Positions 12,001 through 25,100 of a DNA stretch of 64,000 nt are shown in pieces. The position numbers and the translations under genes were made by a program. The notes under the pieces are model-generated. The model had not been told where the DNA came from and did no database searches. It saw nothing but the letters and a program-made list of their open reading frames with translations. The stretch's first letter is position 1, and each line of letters opens with the position of its first letter. Source of the stretch: Protonemura montana (lineage: Eukaryota; Arthropoda; Insecta; Plecoptera; Nemouridae); NCBI GenBank assembly GCA_947568835.1, contig OX387605.1, positions 12,032,418-12,096,417 of the forward strand, written 5' to 3'.

Positions 12001-15000
12001 CCCACACGAGATCGTTAATTGGCCGACAATCAGCTCAATTGTCCACGTCGGTCCTGCGATACTCGCTGCATCACGCTGCACTGCACGGGCCCTTGGCAGG
12101 CTAGCGGGTGCATTGACAACTATGTACGGATATAGATAAATTGTGTTACCTAAAAATAATGCACGTAAAGAAAATGTCTTGGCTTGATTTAAGTTGCCTT
12201 TAAATGAAATGCAGAGTTACATATGGGTGTTACGTGTGTGTACAGCAGTCGAATTATAAAATCTTCTCGTGCCTCTAAATGAGCTTGAAAAGCGTTTGCC
12301 ATCCAGTTCAGTGGAGCCGCTAATAGAGTACTCTTCACAACAAACGTTCACCTAAGCGGCAATAATTCATCAGGCGTCGCTTGCTTGTTCGAATCAAACC
12401 CGCTGTCGCCAGGTCAACAATGGCCCGCTACAATGCTTCGACCCCACTTGTCCATCTGATTCTTAAGATATCATTTCTGCATCGTAATGAGACAAGAAGA
12501 CAATGCACGATAATGCCAGCAAGCGAAACAGATTTGATAAACGGAAGTCGTTCGAACGCGCAATCTCGCGACGGAGATCTCGACCACGCCCCAGGCTTGT
12601 CTTCGTGTGAGTTCGGCCAAATCCTATCTGACGTGCTACTGTCTGACAGCAAGAGGCCTCCCTCCTTGTCTATCTCTCAGAAGCTACGGAGGGAACCGAA
12701 ATCAGTCGAGTCATCTTCGAAATTGGCTACATGTTTCCTAAGACTTACCACAAGATCCAGGGACCATTTGGAGTTGGATGGTGTTGTCTGTATTCCCAAG
12801 ATTTAACAATGCTGAATTTCTGAAACGATCATTCGAAGCGGTGGTAACGCATTCTTATAGCAGATGGGAATAGGGCTGCGATTCCATTGTCATATTTTAC
12901 TGGAAGTGGTTTGGATTTCACTTTTCATATTTGATCAGTGTTTTTTTTGTCATACATTTCCATCACGGCCAACATAATACTGTCGAACCCATAGCAACCA
13001 CCCTCGACTAGACGGCATGACACCCAATCCAGACACCAAGATACCGATAATCGCCTCGTGAATGATGAATAAATAATACCACCACTTTGCTCCACGTGTC
13101 CACGGCGTCGGATCAGTCACGTGACTACGTGATCCCTAGGTAATGTTGGTTCGTGCACGCTGCACTTTTCGTTCCCCCTTCGACAACAACGACGCTTTTC
13201 TCCGAAATGTCGATTCGAACGTCCCCGTCCGCCGGGAGCAGTTCATAGACATTGGGGTGTTTGCCCTCACGCCGCCTCGCTCCCACTCGTCGCATCGGCC
13301 GTCTCGCGTTTCTTGTCCGGCGCATTGAATGTGGCAGGCGGGTGCGTCATCGTCCTGGTGCATTCCGAAATGAACGAGAAGTATTGTCCCCCTATAGCTA
13401 CCAAAGCCGCTTCTGTCTCGCACGACACATGCGAGTGGATGCACTTTTTCACCGCAGCTCAACGAATAGCTCCGACAAGTCTGGGACGTAGCGTTAATTC
13501 ATTCTCACAGATACACACTACGACCTCGTCTGTACAACTTAAAAAAAGTCACTATCTAACATAAATCTTAGGTTTTTGAACAACTTCTTACGTTCGTCCT
13601 CAATGAAACAAACTGTTTTAGGTTTGAGCTCATTTGAGGTTTGATCTTGCTCAAGTGACTGTCCAACGCCTCTGGGGCGCGATTCCCGTGAATCACCGGA
13701 TGGCATTTCAATTCCCGATAGGTCCCGGGTCTCGGATGAACATTCCTCCTTCTTTCGGCGACCACTCTAACCCGTAGGAGAGCTCTACGATGCACCAGCC
13801 ATGCCGTCATGGGCTGGCCACCTCTAATAACACAGTACTCTGTGGCACGCTTTTGCCGAACGCCATGTGTATGCGACGTTGGCGATGACATAAGGTGCAG
13901 GGCGATGCGTGTCATGTGGACGCGTCACGTGCGTGTCGGCCGAGACACTGGGCAGACGCCGCGGCATCGATCCGCGGGTCACGCGATGCTTCGGAACCAG
14001 CCGTCGACGGGTATCTTTGGCCCGGGACGGGCTGGGGCCCGGTGCGTTCAGGTGGAGCCGGTCGCGGTGCTCATACAGCAATTGATTTCATGAGAACGCT
14101 CACTAATTTACGACGATTTTGTGTTTTTGATTGCTGGGCGAAAAAAAACTGCTATATTTGAAACCGCCTAGGCGTCTAGACGATAACTGGGTTGGCAGTT
14201 TTTATATTCAATCAAATTTGATTATTTTGATTGACTGAATGTTTCCCGCGAATTGAAAAAGCCTTGGTTCTTTTGCAATCACCTACGATGCCCATCCTCA
14301 CTCCAGTCACGTTCACCAAACTGATAGCTGGAAAGTATAACCTAGACCTCCGGTGACTGAAAACTCCCAACACCTCGGTTCCCAAGTGCCTTCGAGTGCG
14401 TCGCCGAGGCACTGAGCCAGCAGCGCGTGGCTTGCCAGGTCGATAAGGATCTCTTTGTTGCTCTGGTGGTGGAGGGCAAGGAGCGCGCGTCGTGCAGAAG
14501 AGCTGGAGCCGGTCGACGAACCCAGGACTCTTGGCTACAGCTGCTGCCTGCCTGCCTGGCTGGTTGCAAGCTGGACCGCGGAGGCTAGAAATGGAAAACT
14601 AGTTCACTTGCACTCTCTTTGTCTCGCTCGTTCGAACGGCAATCAAGCTTGGTGTGGTCTCACTCGGGCATTCGCTGAAGTGTGTACTTGGTTGCTTTGT
14701 TTTGATCGCTCTTTGTTTGTTGGCAAGAAGGCCAATGGTGATTAGAAGTAAGAGACCGGGCCCAAGAAATTCCTGTAGGTACTGTCTCCTCAAGTACGTC
14801 AAAACCGTACATTCGAGGATCAAGTCTGTCTATGAAGAATTCCTAACCCGGTGAACGGTGCATGGTCACGAAACAACATGCACTATGCGATGACGTTGTC
14901 CGGTCTGATGGCCATCGGCTGCAAATCAAGGAAGCGACGCGCGGTAGAAAATCGTGAACATCTGCAGCGCAAAGTCGAGATAAACGATCAGCTTCCGTGC

Positions 15001-15921
15001 ACCTCGATCGACGCTCATACGATGACGTCATCTTGATGACTAGGACGAACCGGAAGTGAGCTTGACGAGCGCGTCGTCGAGCCGCGAACCGTTGCCCTCG
15101 CGGTTCCGGTCTCTGGTCCTCGTTGGCACCTAGGAGTAACCACAGGGAACTAAAATGCAGAGAGCTGTGGTTGGTTCTGTGAGAAGTGCTTTGGCGTCGG
15201 TAATCGAGTGGGGTGTTTATTATGCACAATGAGTGTACACTGGGGGCCAACTGCGTAGCTTGAAAAGCTTACACAATTTTCAATAAATGGTATATAACTA
15301 GTAGATTCAATCGCAGCCCCCAAAGGCCATATTTTCGAAACTTCATTCGAAGGTCGAAGGATCGTTGGCAGTGGTTACCATGTAAAAACTGTTTCCATTC
15401 TTCGGGCAATTCGGCCCCCACAATTTACTGTGCCGCTCAAATCATATAATCCAACGTGAAATGAGCTATCAGAGTAACCGACCGATTCCCAAGAGCTGTA
15501 AAGAGAGCATCAATCTTGGACGCAATCACGAAGACACGACTCCGGTGTCCGTGGCGATCACGATTACCCGTGAGATTAGGCAGTCGATTGGGCAGCGGGG
15601 TATTCACTCTCTCGCCTTGACAACGCCGATGATAAGCGCAAGGGTCGTGGACCCCGACGCAACGGAAGCTAGGGTCATTGGTCAGCGCGATCTGTCATCA
15701 GTCATCGTTTGATAGAGGCGAGTCAAGACGCGGCGCGGCAGGAAGACGGTGATTTGCACGAGTCCTAGAGTTCCTTCCTGAGTTCGAAAAATCAACGAAG
15801 ATGGATAGCCGCTGATGTCTTCCTCCTTGCTACTAACTGATTTTTAAAAGATTGTCCCGAAAAGCATTAGCGCCAGCTTAATAATGATTTTATTTTGTGT
15901 TTTATATGGTGGAGGAAATCT
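3022..15921. other. Gene-poor 13-kb stretch upstream of adducin
   Basis: Short CpG-rich islands occur (for example near 6,780-7,050, 8,000-8,220, 8,830-9,000, 11,880-12,000, 13,130-13,480 and 13,900-14,060). Open frames over them are unrelated to any family I recognise and lack good splice borders. A second possible noncoding first exon lies at about 3,677-3,722: a TCAGT initiator-like start and an ATG|GTAAGG donor. Confidence 0.4.
8635..8722 (-). repeat. tRNA-like sequence (tRNA pseudogene or tRNA-derived SINE head)
   Basis: On the minus strand there is a box A-like TGGCTGAGACG with a 3-bp D stem (GCT/AGC). It is followed by a T arm, GCGAG-TTCGATT-CTCGC, whose 5-bp stem is perfect and which matches box B. 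Spacing allows a long variable arm as in Leu/Ser tRNAs. The acceptor stem does not pair: bases before the D arm do not match TACCGGA after the T arm. A working tRNA is therefore unlikely; a decayed copy or SINE is the better reading. Confidence 0.35.
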
Positions 15922-16039
15922 TATAAAAACATAGCACGCATTCAAGGCAGCGGACTTTCGGTCGAAAGATTCCTTCGCCGGTTCGCGCTTTTGAAGTGCT
16001 GGAGCGAGAAAGTTGAACTGAGCTCATTCAGTACGCATG
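15922..16039 (+). promoter_or_regulatory. Possible TATA promoter and 5' noncoding exon of adducin
   Basis: TATAAAA at 15922-15928 is followed about 30 bp later by a GC-richer block. That block ends in possible donors: GCATG|GTAATG at 16040 and ATGC|GTAAGC at 16047. This is 3 kb upstream of the first adducin coding exon on the same strand. Start-site position and splicing are inferred. Confidence 0.25.
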
Positions 16040-19018
16040 GTAATGCGTAAGCCGTAACTTGTCTTGCATTTTATAAATGGTTCGGTTTAGATTATCCAAA
16101 CGCATTCTGTGTTAAAAAAGGAGAGAAAAGCAGACTTTATATACCCCACATCGCATAAAAACTGTCCCATTGTCAAACTGACATCGCCATTATTCATAAA
16201 GCGTGAACTATGAAGCGGCTAGATAGTTACTTTTGTGTTGTGGTGGGTGAATTTCGTTGTCTATTTATGAGGTGGAATTCTTCGTGTTCGTCTCTGGTGG
16301 TTCGCTTTCAATCGTCTGGCCGGCCGGCGGTCTAATAGGACACTTCATTCCGCGTCTGCATTGCGTCACGCCGTTGTACCTATGCATATTTTATCCGACC
16401 TGCTTGCAATCCGCTAGTGGTACCCTGCGCGGCACGATGACGTAACCCGCGGCGACAAGAACTAACCACAAAACGACATTTTTTGCTAGCGCACGTCTAA
16501 AACTCGGTATTTTTCAACCGCCATGGCCTCAAATAAGAATTGAGTAGACCAAGATAAGGTCATCTTGTCGTAGAAAAGCTCTTGTAATGCTCGGATCTAT
16601 TGGTAAGAATTGAAATTGAAATTTGGTACTTCGACGCTTTTGAATATGGGCGCTAGCTTATGATATGTGTGTAAGAACTTAGTGTGACTTGAATAAAGGA
16701 TTGGGAGACCTCCATGATTCGATAACGCCTCTTCCGAATACCGTTGCCTAATAGATTTCATCCCCCCGAGTTTTCTGACTGGCCATCGTACCTCGAGAGT
16801 CCCAAGCTGTGCGTGTCCTGAATTATTCACTAACACCGCTCGGGACGAGTTATTTTCGTCCTCGCCGAAGTGGATTCAGCGGCATTGCGCGGTTTGCGTG
16901 GTTCGATGGGTTTGCTTATCACAAGAAACACTTTATATGTATCGGTGACGTCAGGTGTTGAAGCAACGATGATTTCGAAGCAATCAAATCAGCACACAAA
17001 TGCAAAGAAGGTGCTCGCGACGACCGTACGGCCATGTTTGTCAGAGTCTAATTAGCAAGCGACTTTCTAAACATGCGGCGATTGGCTGTCTTCGATTTGC
17101 GAAGATAAACTTGGATTCAGAATCGGTTTTAAATTTAGCTGGACCTTTTAAGATTCTACCATCTAGATCTATCCACACGAGATTGCGATTTCTTCAAGAA
17201 TTGCGATTTCAAAACTATCTGGCCACGATTGAAAAGTCCTCGAGAACGAAATTGAACACGTTTCAGCCCTGACGTATGCAAGCCCTTTACAAATTCGTTT
17301 ATTCGTAATGTAACTCTCTCGTAACTCGTAATTTTTGTTAGAGGCAATATTAAGGCTGGGCATTTGCCTCGGGCATATCATTTGCTTCGCTAATGGTCCT
17401 ACGAAACCTATATGAAGCTAGCGCAAACATCTACATCACTAGAGATTCAACTCTTTATTGAGAGCCAATTGACTTGTTAATTTCTGCTCAACCCAAAACA
17501 GGCCTCATCCACCTTCAAGCTTACTAACTAGCAGGAACCAGGCTCCAGCTTCAAACCCTATAATTTGAATTAATCTCCTCGATTCTATGCGAAGTGGTCT
17601 GCCTTTTTCGTACTGCGCTCGAGAATCGACAGCGTTAGTTATCTTTCGTACCTAGCGGTTCAGTGGGACTGTTTGATGTATATAGATAGATAGAACATAC
17701 GTTATTTAGAACGAATTGTTATTCCATGTAACCCACTATTTCGTGGTATTGCTGCGTATCTGACCTGTGTCAATACTGAAGAGGGCGTACTCTTTGCAAC
17801 GGCCGAGTAAATTGTGTAGTGCATAATCGTAGTCTTTCTATTGTAACGGTCATTCATTCATGCATGTGGCTGGTAATTTCATTATTCGCACCTACTCTAA
17901 CGGAAACGGAATTTTATTCAGAAAACCATTTGCTATTTCAACATGCCTTTTTCCCAGGCATCTTATTGTTCATCTCCACGCAAGTGCACGCGATCAGCTG
18001 GTGTTTTGGCTCGCGCTCTGCGCAAGCTTTCATCTAGATCTCGGGTTATGATGTTAATTACTCGTAATTACCGGGTAGACTTCCGGCATTCCGTCGCCGG
18101 CTGCTAAAGTCGCAAGTAAACAACACCCGGCTCGATGCAAGAAATTATGGAAAAGTGCGCTTTTTAAATCGCATGATGCGAAATGTTACACCTATCAAAT
18201 CTTGTGCATTGTGTTTATGTATGTAAACTACTCGCGCGTCCGATCTAATTATAGCTCTTGAAACTAACAGCATGGCTAGGTTATTATCTAGCCTGTCATA
18301 ACTCACGAGTAGTGAGTTTTCTTGCCCGATGATCACAATGGCGCTCGTTGATCAGATAAATGGTCTTGCATGTGAGCACCACTTAGCCTAGGTACACAAT
18401 GCAGGAAACTGCATTCGTTTTCCAATTAAAACGCCTGACGTAACCCAGTGAAAGTAAACTGAATCTAGGTAATTAAAGATGATGCATCAATTGTTGATTT
18501 TCTGCCAGAGTTTGCAGTATTATTTCTCAGTGATTGGCATCTTCTGACAACACTGTTGGTCTGCTTTTAAATTGAATCCCAAGAATGCTGGGCGTAGGCA
18601 ATGCTGTTGCTCTGTCATCTTAATAGTACCTACTATAATTTGAAAACGAGATGCAAGATTGTGGATAGTTGCACCATTATTTACTGGAGTGACCTGCACT
18701 TTTGTGGATCTTCATTTGTGCAAACTCATTTGTGCCAATTATGATTTACTTTTACTTTTCCAAAAAAGCCAGCCTAATGAGGCCTACAAGACATTGCTGA
18801 GTACATTAAAAGTTTTTTGCAATCCTGAAACTCCTAGGGAATATTCATAGATAGTGGTTCAAATTTTTTCCTCTTATATATTTTATTGAAACAAAGGTAA
18901 ATCCAGAACTTATTTTGTATTACGTTTTTAAGTTCTGTAGAGAATGTCTGTGCTGTGGCCACCCACCAACTTAATAACCAGGAAACATTGTCTAATGGAT
19001 CCGTATTATTGTTTGCAG
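16040..19018. other. Intron or intergenic sequence before the adducin start exon
   Basis: AT-rich sequence with no supported coding exon. It ends in the acceptor TTTGCAG at 19012-19018. Confidence 0.4.
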
Positions 19019-19138
19019 ATCGGCTTGCCGGCGTGAAGGATGGCTGACACCGGCCGATGCGAGCCGCTCGTTAACGGCAACGTCGAAGCCATGGATGACG
19101 AGGAGAAGGCCAAGATCCGACCCGCCGACATTGATGCC
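19019..19138 (+). CDS. hts: Adducin exon 1 (start codon)
   Basis: Acceptor TTTGCAG|AT, then 21 untranslated bases, then ATG at 19040. It encodes residues 1-33, ending KIRPADIDA, as in the fly RPADIE block. Donor GCC|GTGAGT, phase 0. Confidence 0.9.
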
Positions 19139-22100
19139 GTGAGTATACTGGGGTCCCAAGAGCCAGCAGATTGTTAAAAACATAAAATTCGGCACCACAT
19201 ATCATGTAGGGAATCGGGCAACTGGAGAAATCTTCCCTAATTCTGTTGAGCAAATTTGTGCCCAAAAATTCCCCAAGAAATCCATATCTTTCCACTTCTG
19301 CTTACGGTCCACAAGATAGAACAGGCTTTTGAGGCTTCTTAATACTTCACCTAGTGTGGCAGATGTAAAAATATCAACCAACTAATATTAATGCTACTGA
19401 ATGCTACAAACTTTCTTTAAATCTCCGTCGTTGCAATGAAAATTTTTCCCAAAACATTAAAGATTCAGTCCACTTTTTCCCAGAGCCTTGACTCAGCTCA
19501 TTCTCAATGGTGGTGCTTTTTCCACATTGCAGGATGTTCGTGAGATGGAGAGACGGAAACGTGTGGAAATGGTAATGAACAGCAGACTGTTCCGTGAAGA
19601 GCTGGAGCGGATCATCGACACGCAGATGAAGGACGGCAATGGGCCATCGGGCCTGCTGCAACAGCTTTCCGAGATGATGGGCGTCGGCCACGGCCGGCCT
19701 ATGCAAGCCAGAAGTAAGTCCATTGCTATGATTAAAACCCTAAAGAGATGCATAGTGCTTAAGACCTGAGGTGTTGAAAAATCTGAGCTTTGTTTTTTAA
19801 TTAGCAATTAGCTTTGAGCTGGCTTGCAAGTAATTAGGTCATTTTGCAAAGTTCAGCTAGATGCAGCTGAAGCAGATTCTAGTGTACTTGAGATGAAGTT
19901 TTTGCTGTCAGCAATAGTTTTATAGCTTAGCTATTAAAAATTTGTGTATTGCAGTCTCTAGGCGGTCGTTCGCTAATGTTGAACTGACAGCAAAAAATGA
20001 TCACCAAGCGACTTGTTTACTGGCAAAAATGGAAAATTCTACTAGTTGTAGTCACAGTCGTTCTGAATGTTGAGAAATTTCATTTTGTTATTTCACGCAG
20101 ATTACTCAAATTTAAGACTGGTATACATTCAATTAATCTATATGAATGCTAACCTCAACAATTGATAAACATGTATCGATTTCTTGAGTTGTAATAATTG
20201 AACTGTGGTTTGTTTGTTGAAAAGGACAGCCGCTAGCGCTATAGAGTGGCATCTACCATTACCACACGTTGCCAGCTCGTTGGCTCACCAAAAAGTTTCC
20301 CGACTCTATAAACTCAATGGTGTAGCTGATATTTAGCAAGAGAGCTAACGTAGGGAGCAGGGATAGCTATATTTGGTATTTGTTTAAGAATAATTTTACA
20401 ATCTCAGGCTCGGCTGTATTTGTGACATAAATAAAGCAAATAGCCTTTTGTTAAATGCCCTGATGAGAGATAACAGCAGGTTGGAAATGTATCTGGTGAC
20501 AATGGAGATGAGATTTTAACTAATGGTTGATTATTTTACGTCACATTGCAACACTGACACAAAGTTTAACTTCTGGATGCTAATTGCAGGTGGCAGCTGT
20601 GTGGCACCCATCAACGACATCCGCGGTGTCGAGAGTATGGGCTACGCAAAAGGAGAGAAGATTGTTCGGTGCAAACTTGCTGCAATCTTCCGGCTGATGG
20701 ACCTCTATGGCTGGACACACGGGATCGGCAGCCAAATCACAGTCAGTATCATGCATATGTTTTTCTTGCTGCTTTTTTTTCTTCTGAATGGAGTAAATAT
20801 TGCAGTAAATCCCTAATAGCAAAGGCCTGATGGATTTAATAAAACCTAATCAAGTGCTTTTGAAAGGCTTCAAAAAGTAGTCAGATAACTACTTACAAAG
20901 TAGTTCCAAAGTAATCAGTTGAATCATTAAATTAAATGTGATTTTAGGTTAAAATTACCATCACTGACTGTCAGTCATCCTAAACTAAGAAGTTCCAGTG
21001 TTTGTTATCCTCTAGGACACATTTTATGGCCCCCGTCTGACCAACTGGCGTCGATGTGTTGCAGGCACGACTGAACCAAGAGCAGGAGCTGTTCTTGGTG
21101 AACCCATTCGGCGTGCTGTTCAACGAGGTGACAGCATCCAGTCTCGTCAAGCTGGACATGCAGGCGGCAGTCGTCGAGCAGGGCACCACCAATTTCGGTC
21201 AGTACCCAGAATCATGTTTTGCGTCACAAGGTGAATTCACATTCAGCGTTTAGCAGTCACGTTATGTAGTTTCCCACTAAACATACCTGCTAGCCAAATA
21301 AGTCTCCTTGAACAAAACCGTGCAAGTGACTAGAACAACTCTTTGTGCAGGTGTGAACGCGGGTGCGTTCCTGGTGCACTCGGCGCTGTATGCCGCTCGG
21401 CCAGATGTGAAATGCGTCGTGCATGTCGTCACGCCGTCTGTACTGTCCGTCTCGGCGCTAAAGGCAGGTCTGCTGCCGCTCTGCCAAGAGGCTGCTGTCC
21501 TCGGGGAGGTGAGGATCGATACTCTGTAGCAATATTAATCAAGCCGAGATTTGAGAGACTACAAAAGTAAACGCAGTACAGCTTCTTCACTGTTATGTAA
21601 TGTTATCGTTAAAAAACATTGGAAAAGTTGCATTTTTTTCCAGCTTCCTAGAGAGAATTTTACTGATTGTCGTCTTAAGCTTGTTTATTTTTAATATATG
21701 ACTTCTGCTCTGTCACTGAAACTGGCTCGTAGATCTCACAATCAATTCTTTACCCTGATCCTACCTGACTAGGGCCACGCCAATACCTCGTTGTTGCTAA
21801 CGGACTGTTTTCTGTGATTGTCAGGCAAGTGTGCACCACTACAGCGGGGGCGCGCTGGGCCCCGAGGGTCGGGACAAGATGGCGCGTGACCTGGGTCCCG
21901 TCAACAAGGTGCTGCTGCTCTCCAACCACGGCGCGCTGTGCTGTGGGGAGACCGTCGAGGAGGCGTTCTTCCACGTCTACAACCTGGCACTTGCCTGCGA
22001 TACTCAGGTAATAAAGCATTGCAATGTTTTGGGAGTGCCAAATAGGTGGGAAAAGTTCCTGGAGGAAAAGTGGTCAAAGTACATGTGGAATTCACAGTAA

Positions 22101-25100
22101 CCAAGTGATAGTCGAGAAAGTGAAATTTTCGGATCAAGCAAGTTAAAAAAAGGAATCAGTTGTTGTTCAGAAAAACTATTTGAACTGTGTTTTGAATGCT
22201 AAGTAAAGGGCTACTAAAACTAAAACTAGTGCTAAGGAAAAATCAAGTAGACATGAGACTAAAAACCATCGTAAATCAGTTGTTGCTATTCTGACAAACT
22301 ATTTTTAGGCCAAAAGAAACGTTCAATCTAATGAACCTGTGGCCAGGCAACAACTTTTTCTGTATTTGGACAGATTTCTTACAAATACCTTGTATCACTG
22401 ACCCTTGAACACATGCTCGCTTGCTTTTGCAGATGAAACTGCTGCCGCTGGGCATTGACAACCTGGTGCTGATGGGTGATGAGGCGCGCAAGGCTGCGTT
22501 CGACGCGGCACGTCGTGCACCCGATGCCGCAACTCCTGCAGCGGAAACTGCCGCCACCACGCCTCGCAAGGAGAAGCAGTGGCGCGTTGGTGCAACACAC
22601 TTTGAGGCGCTTATGCGGATGCTCGACAACGCTGTAAGTCTCGTTTTCAACTTGCTCTGACGAGTGCAACTGTCTGATAATAAACCATGACCACAATGAG
22701 GAACATAGAATTCCCATATTTTTTATCAGACATCTATTTTGTAATGGCCCCTTGACTTCAAAAGTAACAGAGGCTTAAATTTATTTGGGTAATTCAGTAT
22801 ACAATCTTCTGCAAATAAAAATATTTCAAACTGCTCATATTTTTTAGTGGCTTGCTTTACCCCAATCTCAAACAAAGTAAAGTTATGATCACCAGCAATG
22901 TAGTCTGCTTGTGTTTGGCTTTGTATCTAGCAGCTGTGTGCTAAGTTTGTTTTTAATTGGCAACAGGGCTTCCGCACTGGCTACGTGTACCGCTCTCCGC
23001 TGATCCGCGCTGAACCCCCACGACCTCGCAACGATATCGAACTGCCTCCCGCGGTTGCCTCGCTCGGCTACCTCTTCGATGAAGACGACAAAAATGGGTG
23101 AGCAGTCGACTTAACACCACAATGTCGGTTTAGCTGACAGGACTGGTCTACAAATCTACATTACTAAGTTACTTTAGCTGCATTGAAACATAGCAAGTTG
23201 AGTTAGATTTGCACAATTCTGGCCAGCATACATCTTCTAAGCTGAAATGAGCTCTGCATTTTCGGAACTCAGCCAATTATTAGAAGCAACCAGCAAGCGC
23301 TGCTTTGTACTATCAGTCATTTTGTTTGCGCGCAGTCCGTGGCGCAAGTACGTTGACGGCCGCAAGACACACGACCGCACGCGCTGGCTGAACTCACCGA
23401 ACGTCTACCAGAAGGTGGAGATCCTCGAGACGGGCACGCCCGATCCGCGCAAGATCACCAAGGTAGAGGTCATCACGTTTGAGGAGGGACGTCGCGAGTA
23501 GGGCCGAAGAAGCCGAGACGAGGGCACCCACACGGTCTAGACTGGGGATAGGATCGGCAGGACGGTTCCAAGGGGGCTTTCTCGATGTGTGCAGCGTTGC
23601 TTCATTCCATATCACGATGTGAAACATTTAGTAGTCTACAGGCCTTCTTCTGTGGCTCAAAAGTATATCTAGCTGATGTTCAGACATTTGATATGCTTTG
23701 TAGATTTTTAGATAGATGTTTTAAACAGTGGAGAATGTCCACAATTTCAACTTTATTCCTTATTGAAAAATCTTATTGTATTTGATTGAAAACTTGCTAA
23801 ATCGAGAAAATTCCTTAAAATCGTCTGCCTGATGGGTATTGAGGGGGGATGCGACACCAGCGTCATCTGACAGGTTCTCAGCTGAAAGTTTTTATTAAAT
23901 CGACACAAGCAATAACTATGTTGCCTGTAGTATAACTATAACTGTCGTTCATCGACTAATATCAGTGGCTTTAGATGGTTGTTTTTGCCGGTTTGTAATT
24001 GAATGCATTTAGTGAGTTAGTGTTTGAACTATGGCTTTTAAACTTTAGAGATCCCATCTCCAGTCGACAAGTGATCGTTTACATATGCTATTTGCTTGAA
24101 AAATACTCACATTTTTTTATCATTGTGACTTGGTTTAAGAATAATCCACAGATGAGAATATTATAAGCCAGAAAGTTCAACTGAAAGTTGAGATATCAAT
24201 TATTGAAGCAGAGGTTGAGATGGGTACGCTTGATTATACCTTAGTGTCATAAATCGTCGGCTAGTAACCACCAACATGATTCCATTTGTAAGATAAGCTG
24301 TCCAATTTTGCCACCATGCACAATTCTCTGTGGCGTGTGTGTTATCGAGTTGCCTTGCTTATTTTCCGCTCGAATATTCCACCGCTACAGTTGTTGGGTG
24401 CTTAGCGATTTCATCGCGAATCCATAGCAGCGTAAGGTTTCCAATTTTACGCGTAATCATTCCACATCAATAGTGCCGTTGGCTTAGGTTATTTTTTGCA
24501 AACGTTTTGCTGCACTGAAGTGGTTTTCATATCCAGTAACAAATCCACACCACTGCAGTGTGGCTTCAAATTCCTATTTGACTTTAATGAAGCTGTACCT
24601 CAAGAGTTTTTAAGGATACTAAGAAAGAAAAAACTAATTGATATTTTTTAGAGTTCTCTGGTTTTTAGCAATAAAATATAATATAATAATAAATATATCA
24701 TAGTTATATCTGGTTAAGCATATATTATAAAAAGAATCTCAAGCATTCATATTTTAGTCAAAGGTAATTTTAAAGTTTGTAGACAGTTCAGCTTCTTTGT
24801 CTTGGTATTAATAGGTTTTTATTTAGAACTAAGCTCTACCGAACCAGTTAAGTGCAAGCTAGACTGTAACCAAACGTTGGCCACGCCCGAGCCGATCTCA
24901 GTTGGCCGAAACGTGGCCACGGTATTTGTTAAGCGTTGCCCGCCAGGCTAAGAGCTCTGTAACTGTGCTTGAGTGTGTAACGTAACCTCGCTCAGAGGGT
25001 CTGCTTTGCTTGTAGCTTCCGGTGTTCGTAATAAAAACGTGAAATTCACTTGCTCTGAGTTATTTCACCACTCCAAGTAAACTAGGACCGTTCTTAGATC

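Noticed and set aside
12381-12806. 141-codon plus-strand frame
   Set aside because: Non-ATG start and random-looking composition.
14343-14580. GC-rich open block (DKDLFVALVVEGKERA)
   Set aside because: Looks mildly coding, but borders lack a clear acceptor and donor and no family was recognised.
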